A DNA stretch of 10,938 bases, taken from assembly GCA_041584015.1 (NCBI GenBank), contig JBFHES010000162.1, forward strand, positions 1 to 10,938. The letters are read 5' to 3'. Source of the DNA: JBFHES01 sp041584015. Its GTDB lineage: Bacteria; Bacteroidota; Bacteroidia; Bacteroidales; M50B96. Positions 1 to 7,492 of this stretch are shown here, piece after piece. Positions within the stretch are counted from its first letter, which is position 1; each line of letters starts with the position of its first letter. Both the position numbers and the translations under genes were made by a program. The notes beneath the pieces are model-generated. The model worked only from the letters and a program-made list of their open reading frames with translations. It had not been told where the DNA came from and did no database searches.

Positions 1-1
1 G

Positions 2-2773
2 GTAAACTGGGATGCTTGCTCTGGTTATCATAGTTCTGACAATACCATCATGGGCTTTAGCCACACCCACCTTAGTGGAACCGGTGCAATTGATTATGGT
101 GATATTTTGTTGATGCCAACCATCGGCGAAATCCAAATGCAGGTTGGTGATGAGGCAGAAACATCAACAGGATATCGTTCTTCTTTTACGCACGAGAGCG
201 AAAAAGCAAAGGCCAGTTACTATGCGGTTACACTTGATGATTATAACATTGATGTAGAGTTAACCGCTACCGAAAGAGTTGGTGTTCATAAATACACTTT
301 CAATAAAGGGAGTATCGGAAATGTTATTGTGGATTTAAAGCACGATGTTGGCGAGAACCTGGTATTAGGGTCAGGTATTGAATTTAATAGCGCCAATGAG
401 ATAAGTGGTTATCGTCAATCGCAAGGATGGGCCAATAATCAACATGTTTATTTTGTGGCTCAGTTTAGCAAGCCTATCATGGAATATGGTATTGTTGCAA
501 ACGACGAAATGATTAGCGAGCAAACTACTGCTGATGGCGAAAACATTAAAGCCTGGTTAAAATTCGATTTATCGGATGATAAGGAGCTTGTTGTTAAAGT
601 TGGTCTTTCGGCCGTGAGTATTGAAGGAGCTCGTAAGAACCTGAAAGCGGAAGTTAGCGGTTTCGATTTTGACAAAGTAAAAGATGCTTGTGCTCAGAAA
701 TGGAACAAGGTGCTTTCAAAAATTAATGTTAAAGGCGAGAACGAAAACGATAAAGTGATTTTCTACACAGCGCTTTATCACTCCTTGGTTGCACCCAACC
801 TGTTTTCCGATGTTGATGGGCAATATCGTGGAATGGATCAGAAGATTCATACAGCCGATCACCCGGTTTATACAGTGTTCAGTCTTTGGGATACGTTCCG
901 TGCTACGCATCCACTGTATACCATCATCAATCCACATCAGGCCACTGATTTTATAAAAACTATGTTGTTGAAATATAAGGAAAGTGGCTACTTACCTGTT
1001 TGGGAGCTGGCTGGCTGCGAAACAGGTTGCATGATTGGTTACCACTCGGTTCCGGTAATTGCCGACGCTTTTGCAAAGGGCATGAAGGATTACGACGTGG
1101 AGCTTGCTTACGAGGCGATGAAAAAAAGTGCCATGGAAGATAAACTGGGGCTTGAGCATTATAAGGAAATGGGATATATTCCATCAGACAAAGAGCACGA
1201 AGGGGTTGCTAAAACGTTGGAATATGCCTACGACGACTGGTGTATTGCCATGGTGGCAAAAGAGCTGGGTAAGGAAGAAGACTATGCGTACTTCATTCAG
1301 CGCTCATTGGGCTATCAGAATATGTTCGATAAGGAAACTGGTTTTATGCGTGGTAAGAAGAATGGAAAATGGGTAGATCCATTTGATCCATACGAGGTGA
1401 GTGGCGACTATACCGAGGCAAATGCATGGCAGTATAGTTTCTTTGTGCCGCAAGATGTAAACGGACTTATCGAGAAGCTTGGCGGAGATGAGCTTTTCTC
1501 AAAAAAGCTGGATGATCTGTTTAATGCAGAAGCTAATGTTACCGGACGCTCGCAACCGGATATCTCTGGCTTGATTGGGCAGTATGCACATGGAAACGAG
1601 CCAAGTCATCACATGGCATATTTATACAGTTTTGTTGGTCAGCCATGGAAAACACAGGAGATTACCTATAGAGCAATGAAAGAACTATATACCACCGAGC
1701 GCGACGGATTGTGCGGAAACGAAGATTGCGGACAAATGTCGAGTTGGTACAATATGAGTGCTATGGGATTTTATCCTGTAACACCAGGTTTGGATTATTA
1801 TGTGTTCGGTACGCCAATTTTTGCCGAAGCTGAAATAGCCATTGATGGTGGTAACTCGTTTAATATAAAGGCAAACAATGTAAGCGATGTTAATAAATAC
1901 ATTCAGTCAGTTATGTTGAACGGAGAAGCTTATACCAAGTCATACATCAAGCATGCTGCAATAATGAATGGTGGCAACTTGATTTTTGAAATGGGACCAG
2001 AGCCGAACAAAGCATTTGGTGCAGCCATAGAAGATCGTCCACAGGCCAATCTGGATAAAGGTGCTTATGTATTAACGCCAGTGCTGGCAAGTGGCAAGAA
2101 GATTTTTAGGGGAAGTACCAATGTGTCATTTGTGCAGGAGGAAGGAATAGCCATTCATTATACTTTGGATGGAACTGCTCCAAGCGCGGCATCTCCGGTT
2201 TATAGCGAGCCTTTTGAGTTTTCCCAAACAACCCATGTAAAAGCCATTGGCATTGATGCTGCAGGAAATGAGAGTTTATTGCTGGTTGCTGACTTTTATG
2301 GTATTCCAGTAGAAATGAATATTGAAATTGTGAACGAGTATGCACATGTATATGCTTGTGGTGGCGATTTAGCGCTGATAGATCAGGTACGTGGTAATAC
2401 CGACTTTCGATCGAATTGGCAAGGCTACCAGGGAACCGACATGGAAGCAATTGTAGACTTGGGCAAAGTGAAATCAATAAATTCTATTTCATTAGGAGCC
2501 TTGCAAGAGCAGCGTATTTGGATTTTCTTACCTTCCGAAGTTGAGTTTTATGTATCGAACGATAATAAGAATTTTAAGCTGGTTGGCACTGCATCTCATG
2601 ATTATGAACTTAATAAAGATGGTGCATTTATTCATGAGTTTGAAAAACAGCTAAAAGGAATTAAAAGCAGATATGTTAAGGTAATTGCCAAAACTATTGG
2701 TAAATGTCCGGAGTGGCATTATGGTGCCGGCGGAGATTCCTGGGTATTTGTCGACGAGATAGTTATTAAATAG
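2..2773 (+). CDS. GH92 family alpha-mannosidase, 5'-truncated by window edge
   Basis: This is an exo-acting glycoside hydrolase family 92 enzyme, a family of calcium-dependent alpha-mannosidases that trim mannose from N-glycans or mannans. The frame is open from base 2, so the 923 visible residues lack the true N-terminus and any signal peptide; the ATG at 50 is internal, since the family motif FSHTHLSGTG straddles it. Counting from base 2, an N-terminal beta-sandwich runs to about residue 230 and an (alpha/alpha)6 catalytic domain to about 670. GNEPSHH (bases 1592-1612) carries the expected general-acid Glu, and GNEDCGQMS (bases 1715-1741) carries the acidic residues expected to act as base. 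A chitobiase/hexosaminidase C-terminal-like domain (YTLDGTAPS, about 692-761) follows, then an F5/8 type C (CBM32-like) domain to the end. These tails are expected to help bind glycans. The enzyme is probably secreted or surface-bound in a glycan-utilisation locus lying upstream. Linkage specificity cannot be read from this sequence. Confidence 0.95.
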   Translation, partial: VNWDACSGYHSSDNTIMGFSHTHLSGTGAIDYGDILLMPTIGEIQMQVGDEAETSTGYRSSFTHESEKAKASYYAVTLDDYNIDVELTATERVGVHKYTFNKGSIGNVIVDLKHDVGENLVLGSGIEFNSANEISGYRQSQGWANNQHVYFVAQFSKPIMEYGIVANDEMISEQTTADGENIKAWLKFDLSDDKELVVKVGLSAVSIEGARKNLKAEVSGFDFDKVKDACAQKWNKVLSKINVKGENENDKVIFYTALYHSLVAPNLFSDVDGQYRGMDQKIHTADHPVYTVFSLWDTFRATHPLYTIINPHQATDFIKTMLLKYKESGYLPVWELAGCETGCMIGYHSVPVIADAFAKGMKDYDVELAYEAMKKSAMEDKLGLEHYKEMGYIPSDKEHEGVAKTLEYAYDDWCIAMVAKELGKEEDYAYFIQRSLGYQNMFDKETGFMRGKKNGKWVDPFDPYEVSGDYTEANAWQYSFFVPQDVNGLIEKLGGDELFSKKLDDLFNAEANVTGRSQPDISGLIGQYAHGNEPSHHMAYLYSFVGQPWKTQEITYRAMKELYTTERDGLCGNEDCGQMSSWYNMSAMGFYPVTPGLDYYVFGTPIFAEAEIAIDGGNSFNIKANNVSDVNKYIQSVMLNGEAYTKSYIKHAAIMNGGNLIFEMGPEPNKAFGAAIEDRPQANLDKGAYVLTPVLASGKKIFRGSTNVSFVQEEGIAIHYTLDGTAPSAASPVYSEPFEFSQTTHVKAIGIDAAGNESLLLVADFYGIPVEMNIEIVNEYAHVYACGGDLALIDQVRGNTDFRSNWQGYQGTDMEAIVDLGKVKSINSISLGALQEQRIWIFLPSEVEFYVSNDNKNFKLVGTASHDYELNKDGAFIHEFEKQLKGIKSRYVKVIAKTIGKCPEWHYGAGGDSWVFVDEIVIK

Positions 2774-2781
2774 CCTGATAT

Positions 2782-2816
2782 AAAATATCCGATGAGCAAT
2801 CATCGGATATTTTTTT
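2782..2816 (+). terminator. Intrinsic terminator of the GH92 gene
   Basis: A perfect 10-bp stem (ATATCCGATG 2785-2794 with CATCGGATAT 2801-2810) closes a 6-nt loop and is followed by six T residues. The A residues before the stem can pair with the T tract. It starts 9 nt after the GH92 stop codon, so it is a textbook rho-independent terminator. The A-run on the left may let it work weakly in the other direction too. Confidence 0.9.
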
Positions 2817-2832
2817 ATGCGAGGGTTTGGTA

Positions 2833-2849
2833 TTGTTCCGTAGGAGCAA
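2833..2849. repeat. Short REP-like hairpin in convergent intergenic region
   Basis: A 7-bp stem with one G-T pair (TTGTTCC 2833-2839 with GGAGCAA 2843-2849) closes a 3-nt GTA loop. It lies between two terminators in the gap separating convergent genes. From memory, short hairpins with a core like CCGTAGG recur in intergenic DNA of some Bacteroidota, so it may be one copy of a dispersed element. Only one copy is visible here. Confidence 0.35.
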
Positions 2850-2855
2850 CACAAT

Positions 2856-2903
2856 TAAAAACCGCCTTTGCATAATGAGCCATTCCATTAATGCAAGGGC
2901 GGT
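2856..2903 (-). terminator. Probable terminator of the SecD-P1-like gene
   Basis: A 13-bp stem with a single G-T pair (ACCGCCTTTGCAT 2861-2873 with ATGCAAGGGCGGT 2891-2903) closes a 17-nt loop. Read on the minus strand it begins 18 nt after the TAA stop at 2922-2924, and the stem is followed by TTTTAATTGT, a modest U-tract. The long stem and its position support termination. The large loop and imperfect U-run are less typical. Confidence 0.7.
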
Positions 2904-2921
2904 ATATTTATAACTGCATGT

Positions 2922-3782
2922 TTAGTTCTTCAACTGAAACGCAACAGGCAGCGCTGGATTGTTTAGTAGCGTAACCAATAACTGTGCTTCTTGCTTACTA
3001 AAATCGCCGGTAATCGAGCTATATCCGCCTTTAATTACTGCTTTTACAGTTGGTGCAGCATAAACCTTGTCGTCGATGGCGATGATAATTGGCTTCTCGA
3101 TATTTCGCTCCGTTACGGTTTCCCAAATGGCGCTTCCCTTGGCATCAAATCTCATATTAATGGAGTTGAAATCCGCACGCTTTTTACTTACAAACTCTGC
3201 GCTGGCTAGCATGTTGCCGCCAACAACGGCGTTGCTATTCATTAAATATAGCTCCCATTGTCCTTCATTAACAGGCTTGTGGTACCAGCATAACTTTACA
3301 TGCATGGCTTTTAGTTCGGCCTTTAAACCAGAGTTTAACAATTTGTTTACGTTGGCTTTTTCGCCAGCATTGCAAGCACCTAATATGTGATTGTTTTGAT
3401 GGGTATCTGAAAAATGCAGTAACGCTTTCAATTCCGGCATTGACTTAATGCGATTTATAATTTCGATACTTTGTGTGGATTCAAAAAATCCCAATTCACC
3501 TTCTAAGGTCAATAAAGGAGTAATGAGCTCCAGGTCTACCTTCTTGTTGAGATGGATGATAATTGCAGATTCATCAATCATCAACTTGAATTTTTTAACG
3601 CCAAAATCTTTTAGCCTGCTTTCAATGATTTCTGCGGACCTTTGAATTTCTTCGCTACTGGCATTGGGGTTTGAACACTGGAGTGTAACTAGCTTATCTT
3701 GACTATAAACTGTTGCAGGTATAGCAGCAAATAATACACTGCTTAAAAAAACTGCAATTAAAATATAGGTTATGTATTTCAT
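2922..3782 (-). CDS. Secreted protein resembling the SecD periplasmic P1 domain
   Basis: This 286-residue protein has a signal peptide (hydrophobic core about residues 5-24, likely cut near VYSQ 25-28) and no further membrane segment. Residues about 42-100 look like the SecD P1 base: a helix of the type EEIQRSAEIIESRLKDFGV, then strands, then LLTLEGELGFFES. Residues about 190-284 look like the P1 head (RFDAKGSAIW, AIDDKVYAAPTV, ITGDFSKQEAQLLVTLLNN, ending in ALPV). In SecD these parts sit between TM1 and TM2 of a roughly 12-TM SecDF motor that pulls exported proteins across the membrane; none of the motor's membrane part is present here. The role is therefore unknown; a secreted accessory or substrate-binding function is inference. 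Start: the ATG at 3780-3782 directly precedes the charged-then-hydrophobic signal sequence. It lies last in a minus-strand run behind SulP and a small ORF. Confidence 0.8.
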   Translation of the reverse strand: MKYITYILIAVFLSSVLFAAIPATVYSQDKLVTLQCSNPNASSEEIQRSAEIIESRLKDFGVKKFKLMIDESAIIIHLNKKVDLELITPLLTLEGELGFFESTQSIEIINRIKSMPELKALLHFSDTHQNNHILGACNAGEKANVNKLLNSGLKAELKAMHVKLCWYHKPVNEGQWELYLMNSNAVVGGNMLASAEFVSKKRADFNSINMRFDAKGSAIWETVTERNIEKPIIIAIDDKVYAAPTVKAVIKGGYSSITGDFSKQEAQLLVTLLNNPALPVAFQLKN

Positions 3783-3805
3783 CTTTATTTGATTTATTAC
3801 TCTAA

Positions 3806-3815
3806 TGCAATTGCA
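3806..3815. promoter_or_regulatory. 10-bp palindrome upstream of the SecD-P1-like gene
   Basis: TGCAATTGCA is a perfect 10-bp palindrome 24 nt before the ATG of the SecD-P1-like gene. It overlaps TTTGCAATTGC on the minus strand, which includes a TTTG close to a -7-like TA (TATTGTTTG, one base too long for TAnnTTTG). It could be a protein-binding site or chance; palindromes of this length arise randomly in AT-rich DNA. Confidence 0.25.
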
Positions 3816-3898
3816 AACAATAGCAGTTGAAATCGCTAGAGCTTGTTAATAGTTTCAGTCGTAAAGTAGACTGATAAATTTATTGAAAATGAGTTGAA

Positions 3899-4300
3899 TT
3901 ACGAAATTGCCGGTAAATCGGTATCGCTCTGAAAATTAAAGATACACAGGGAAATGTTTTTCTCGAGTGTTGGTTTTAAGTTTAAATAAGTTTCCTGTAG
4001 GTGCTGATGCAGTATACTTGAGGATCTATTTACATGAGCAAGAAATACAGGCTTATTTGTTGTATTGTCACCAGAAGCTATAGAATTTAATTGCGTATGC
4101 TCAGTTGGTAATACAGGAGGGACAACCAAAATGGCATTGTTGGTACTCATTAAAACTTCGGTTTTTGCAAAGCGATCGTTAGCAGTCTGGAAGTCGTCAG
4201 AATGATTATTGGTATTAAATCCAGCAAGCATAAATGCAAACAAAATCAGCATTAAAGCTGTTCGTAAGCAAAAGTCTTTATGTTCGTGTTTCGTAACCAT
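3899..4300 (-). CDS. Small unrecognised membrane-anchored or secreted protein
   Basis: I do not recognise this 133-residue protein. The N-terminus is basic and polar (residues 1-13, including three His/Lys pairs), followed by a hydrophobic stretch of about residues 14-27 (ALMLILFAFMLAG) that fits a signal anchor or signal peptide. The rest is polar and Asn/Ser/Thr-rich, with one hydrophobic patch (ILVVPPVLP, 57-65), two Cys (11 and 119) and no known motif. The ORF lies in the 383-nt gap between SulP and the SecD-P1-like gene on the same strand, 53 nt after the SulP stop, and has an N-terminal membrane signal, which makes a random ORF less likely. The start may be wrong: a well-spaced promoter-like pair ends only 7 nt before the ATG, so translation could be leaderless or begin at Met17 (base 4252). 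It may be lineage-specific. Confidence 0.55.
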   Translation of the reverse strand: MVTKHEHKDFCLRTALMLILFAFMLAGFNTNNHSDDFQTANDRFAKTEVLMSTNNAILVVPPVLPTEHTQLNSIASGDNTTNKPVFLAHVNRSSSILHQHLQETYLNLKPTLEKNISLCIFNFQSDTDLPAIS

Positions 4301-4307
4301 TGGTTGG

Positions 4308-4338
4308 TAAAGGTAAAAAATTCAGAGGCTTCAACAAA
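4308..4338 (-). promoter_or_regulatory. Candidate Bacteroidota promoter for the 133-aa gene
   Basis: On the minus strand, TTTG (4335-4338) is followed after exactly 19 nt by TACCTTTA (4308-4315), matching the Bacteroidota pattern TTTG-N19-TAnnTTTG except at the last base. Transcription would start at about 4301-4304, almost on the ATG at 4300, which makes the message nearly leaderless or points to a later start codon. It also overlaps the 3' flank of SulP. Confidence 0.4.
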
Positions 4339-4353
4339 ACGTTTTTGCAGACG

Positions 4354-5997
4354 CTATTGCTGGCAATGCGCTTTAAGCCAAACCGAGCAATCCTTAATGT
4401 TATTGAAAATGTACTTTTCAGGAATAAGATCAGGAATAAATCTGTTCTTTTGGAAAAGGTAAAGCGGTTGATCCTGCAACATGGTCATCACTACAGTTAT
4501 TCCCATTTTTTGCATTTCCTTAATAACATCTTCCAATGCATACAAACCCGACTGATCGATGTATGGAACACGCTTCATCCTAAAGATGATCACCTTTGCA
4601 TCGTCAGGTATTTTGTTAATCCGTTCCATGATTTTTGCTGCCACACCAAAGAATATAGGGCCATCAAGTCGTTTTATGTATACGTGCTCCAAATTTTTTA
4701 ACGATAAGTCAGCTTCATCATCCCAGCCAACTTCACGATCGTATTTGTCAACTTTAGTTAAGGAGGTGGTACGCTCTACCATATCGCTGGCTTTACGCAT
4801 AAATATCAGCGATGCGAATACCATCCCAATACCTACGGCCTGTAGCAGGTCGATAAAAACGGTAAGAGCTAAAACGCTTAGCAGGATTAATGCGTCAGAT
4901 TTTGATATTTTTAGAATACTTTTCAAGCCCTTAGAATCTATAATGCCAATACCAACTGTTATTAAAACTCCTGCTAGAGCGGATAGCGGAATGTACGCAA
5001 CGTATGTACCCAATCCTACAACGATGAGCATTAATAGCAAAGCATGAATAATTCCTGAGATTCTTGAATGTCCGCCAGACTTTATATTAACAACCGTACG
5101 CATGGTTGCACCGGCCCCTGGTATGCCTCCGATTAGAGAGGCTGCAATATTACCAATACCCTGACCAATGAGCTCCTTGTTGCTGTTATGTTTGGTTCTG
5201 GTAATGTTATCGGCTACAACAGAGGTTAGCAGGGAATCAATTGTTCCAAGTCCGGCAAGGGTAATGGCTGGCATAATTGCCAGACTTAAATCAGCGAACT
5301 TTATGTGTGCAAGTGATGCAATTTTAAGATCAGGTAAGCCTGTTGGCATTTCTCCAATAAGGGGAGTATCCAACGAAAGTATGGCGGTGGTGAATGATGC
5401 AATTAGCAATGCTACTAATGTGCTTGGTACTGCCTTTGTTAGGCGCGGAAAAATATAAATAGTAAGAATTGTACCTGCAGCAATGGCAATGGAAGTTATG
5501 TTAATAGAAGATAGTGCAGCTGGTAGTTCTTTAAATACCTGCGTAATTTTTACCGGTGAGGGTAATCCTATTGATGGGAATATTTGGAAAATGATAATAA
5601 TGATACCAATGCCGCTCATAAATCCTGATAAGACAGGATAGGGTATGTATTTCACGTATTTGCCAATTCTTAAAAAACCGAAGAGTATTTGAAAGCATCC
5701 GGCCAATAAAAAGGTAAGAACGATAAGTCCCCAGGCACTTTCAATGCTACCGTAAGTTGAAATAGCTATGGCTACCACCGAAGCTGATAAGACGGTCATT
5801 GGTCCGGTTGGTCCGCTAATTTGTGTTTTAGTTCCTCCAAAAATAGCAGCAAAAAGTCCGAGCACCATTGCTCCATATAAACCGGCACTTGCACCTAATC
5901 CTGATTGAACCCCAAATGCTAACGCGAGAGGTAAAGCAACAATACCTGCCGTTAGACCACCAAAGATATCTCCTTTTAGATTTACTGTTTTAATCAT
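4354..5997 (-). CDS. SulP family inorganic anion transporter with STAS domain
   Basis: This 547-residue inner-membrane transporter belongs to the SulP/SLC26 family, which moves sulfate, bicarbonate or other anions, usually with Na+ or H+. Residues 1-400 hold about 14 hydrophobic segments in the 7+7 inverted-repeat layout. The signature TKTQISGPTGPMTV (57-70) forms part of the substrate site, and the second repeat has IGNIAASLIGGIPGAGATMRT (281-301 region). A cytoplasmic STAS domain fills about 437-545, with the conserved YIDQSGLYALE (479-489). The length is normal for a complete SulP. I chose the ATG at 5995-5997, because the alternative TTG at 6024 falls inside the -7 box and the family usually starts just before NLKGDIFGGL. 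No carbonic anhydrase or sulfur gene lies nearby, so the substrate is undecided between bicarbonate and sulfate. The next gene on the strand is the 133-aa protein. Confidence 0.95.
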   Translation of the reverse strand: MIKTVNLKGDIFGGLTAGIVALPLALAFGVQSGLGASAGLYGAMVLGLFAAIFGGTKTQISGPTGPMTVLSASVVAIAISTYGSIESAWGLIVLTFLLAGCFQILFGFLRIGKYVKYIPYPVLSGFMSGIGIIIIIFQIFPSIGLPSPVKITQVFKELPAALSSINITSIAIAAGTILTIYIFPRLTKAVPSTLVALLIASFTTAILSLDTPLIGEMPTGLPDLKIASLAHIKFADLSLAIMPAITLAGLGTIDSLLTSVVADNITRTKHNSNKELIGQGIGNIAASLIGGIPGAGATMRTVVNIKSGGHSRISGIIHALLLMLIVVGLGTYVAYIPLSALAGVLITVGIGIIDSKGLKSILKISKSDALILLSVLALTVFIDLLQAVGIGMVFASLIFMRKASDMVERTTSLTKVDKYDREVGWDDEADLSLKNLEHVYIKRLDGPIFFGVAAKIMERINKIPDDAKVIIFRMKRVPYIDQSGLYALEDVIKEMQKMGITVVMTMLQDQPLYLFQKNRFIPDLIPEKYIFNNIKDCSVWLKAHCQQ

Positions 5998-6021
5998 TTG
6001 AATTGCTTGAATTTTGACCGG

Positions 6022-6029
6022 CAAATGTA
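6022..6029 (-). promoter_or_regulatory. -7 box upstream of SulP
   Basis: On the minus strand TACATTTG matches the Bacteroidota -7 consensus TAnnTTTG at all six fixed positions. It lies 24 nt before the ATG at 5997. A start site at about 6015-6018 would leave a 5' leader of about 20 nt. No TTTG is present 19-21 nt upstream, so the -33 half is weak. Its place rules against the TTG at 6024 as start codon. Confidence 0.5.
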
Positions 6030-6123
6030 TAGTTTCTTACAAGTGGAGAATTATTAAATGAAGAAAATAAACCAAAAAGTAAGGTATGTCATATTTTTAT
6101 GGAAAGAGCGGCGGTCCAATCAC

Positions 6124-6156
6124 AAAAAAAGCCCTCTTAAAAAAAGAAGGCTTTTT
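6124..6156 (-). terminator. Terminator of the DEAD-box helicase gene
   Basis: A 13-bp arm pair with one C-A mismatch (6126-6138 with 6144-6156, core AAAGCC/GGCTTT) closes an A5 loop. Read on the minus strand it begins 15 nt after the helicase stop and ends in a run of seven T residues. The T run on the other arm could let it act on both strands, although no plus-strand gene ends here. Confidence 0.85.
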
Positions 6157-6171
6157 ACAATTATGTAATTT

Positions 6172-7455
6172 TTATGAGTTTTGCTTAGGTGGTCTTGGTT
6201 TGCGAAATTTACGATGAGGCTTGCTCTTGGCTGCCCCGCCTGCACTTCCTGTCCGTGGCCGTTGTTTCGATCGCCCTTGGGTTTGCTTTGGTTTTGCTTT
6301 AGCAGTTTCTGGTGCATGTTCCAAAGGAAACGGGTGATCATCAATAACTGGAATTATTTGCTCAATTAGTTTTTGAATTTCACGTAAGTAAGGTTTCTCT
6401 TCGTTATCACAAAAAGATAAAGCTGTTCCGCTGGCATTTGCTCTACCAGTCCTTCCAATACGATGTACGTATGATTCCGGGATATTAGGCAGATCGAAAT
6501 TAACCACATGCGATAGTTGATCAATATCAATGCCTCGGGCTGCAATATCGGTAGCCACCAAAATATTTATATTACCATCTTTAAAATCGTTCAATGCACG
6601 CTGTCTAGCGGTTTGCGATTTGTTCCCATGAATGGCATCAGCCTCTATTCCGGCTTTATCAAGTTCTTTTACAATTTTATTGGCACCATGTTTTGTTCTC
6701 GAGAAAACCAGCACCGAACCGGATAGTTCCGTTTTTAACAAATGTATAAGCAATTTTGGTTTTGCCTTTTTCCCTACAAAATAGATGGTCTGCTTAACCT
6801 TTTCTGCAGTGGTTTGTTCCGGATTGATAATTACTTTTTCCGGGGTTCCCAATATTTTATGCGACAAGCTTATGATTTCAGGAGCCATGGTGGCCGAGAA
6901 AAATAATGATTGTCTTTGACTTGGAAGCTTTGCAATAATTTTTTTAATATCGTGAATAAAGCCCATGTCGAGCATGCGGTCAGCTTCATCCAGCACAAAG
7001 TACTCAATGTCCTTTAAAGAGATAAATCCTTGATTCATTAGATCGAGTAATCTACCCGGAGTTGCTACAAGCACATCAACACCCCTTGCGAGGGTGGCTG
7101 TTTGCGCACCTTGTTTAACGCCACCGAATATTACGGTGTTCTTTATTCCTGTATGTCTTCCATAAACAGTAAAGCTGTCGGCTATTTGAATTGCTAATTC
7201 TCTGGTTGGTGTAACAACTAGTGAGCGAATTTTGCGCGGGCCTTTGGTACGTTGCCTGTTAAGATGCAGGTGTTGAATAATTGGAATGGCAAAAGCAGCT
7301 GTTTTACCGGTTCCGGTTTGTGCACATCCAAGTAAATCTTTCTTACGCAGTAATATTGGTATCGACTGTTCTTGTATAGGTGTTGGGTGAGTATATCCTT
7401 CGGCATCTAAAGCCTTAAGGATTGGTTCAATAATGTCTAATTCTTTGAAATTCAT
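6172..7455 (-). CDS. DEAD-box ATP-dependent RNA helicase, RhlE-like
   Basis: This cytoplasmic ATP-dependent RNA helicase of 427 residues unwinds short RNA duplexes; RhlE-type members act in ribosome assembly, RNA decay and cold growth. All core motifs are present in order: Q motif with PTPIQEQ (24-30), motif I AQTGTGKT (45-52), Ia PTREL (83-87), GG (111-112), TPGR (132-135), II DEAD (156-159), III SAT (187-189), IV VLVFSRT (248-254), V ATDIAARGID (301-310) and VI HRIGRTGR (331-338). Both RecA-like domains are intact. A basic, Lys/Arg/Pro-rich tail (about 385-427) likely adds non-specific RNA binding. The ATG at 7453-7455 gives MNFKELDI, the usual RhlE-like beginning, just before the Q motif. 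It is monocistronic by appearance, with its own -7 box and terminator. RhlE is preferred over CsdA/DbpA because the tail is basic and has no RNA-recognition domain. Confidence 0.96.
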   Translation of the reverse strand: MNFKELDIIEPILKALDAEGYTHPTPIQEQSIPILLRKKDLLGCAQTGTGKTAAFAIPIIQHLHLNRQRTKGPRKIRSLVVTPTRELAIQIADSFTVYGRHTGIKNTVIFGGVKQGAQTATLARGVDVLVATPGRLLDLMNQGFISLKDIEYFVLDEADRMLDMGFIHDIKKIIAKLPSQRQSLFFSATMAPEIISLSHKILGTPEKVIINPEQTTAEKVKQTIYFVGKKAKPKLLIHLLKTELSGSVLVFSRTKHGANKIVKELDKAGIEADAIHGNKSQTARQRALNDFKDGNINILVATDIAARGIDIDQLSHVVNFDLPNIPESYVHRIGRTGRANASGTALSFCDNEEKPYLREIQKLIEQIIPVIDDHPFPLEHAPETAKAKPKQTQGRSKQRPRTGSAGGAAKSKPHRKFRKPRPPKQNS

Positions 7456-7474
7456 GTAATTTATATAAGGGCGG

Positions 7475-7482
7475 CAAAGGTA
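7475..7482 (-). promoter_or_regulatory. -7 box upstream of the DEAD-box helicase
   Basis: On the minus strand TACCTTTG is an exact match to TAnnTTTG and sits 19 nt before the ATG at 7455. The implied start site (about 7468-7471) leaves a leader of about 15 nt. There is no TTTG at the usual -33 spacing; that region is occupied by the inverted repeat 7493-7514. Confidence 0.5.
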
Positions 7483-7492
7483 GGTTAATAAA

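Noticed and set aside
2106..2477. 123-codon minus-strand open frame inside the GH92 gene
   Set aside because: It is the shadow of the accessory-domain coding region; the product is low in recognisable features and the plus frame is clearly the conserved one.
3855..3874. 6-bp hairpin (TCAGTC/GACTGA) after the 133-aa gene as a terminator
   Set aside because: The stem is short, the loop is 8 nt and no T-tract follows on the minus strand.
4336..4345. AAAACGTTTT 10-bp palindrome after the SulP stop
   Set aside because: It is a low-complexity self-complementary run with no loop or T-tract, and may simply be chance overlap with the promoter-like TTTG.
4300..5047. Plus-strand open frames opposite the SulP gene
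   Set aside because: They are antisense to a well-conserved transporter, and their products look like translated complement with no domains.
5998..6024. In-frame TTG start extending SulP by nine residues
   Set aside because: The TTG is part of the TACATTTG -7 box, and the family normally begins near MIKTVNLKGD; the ATG at 5997 is the better start.
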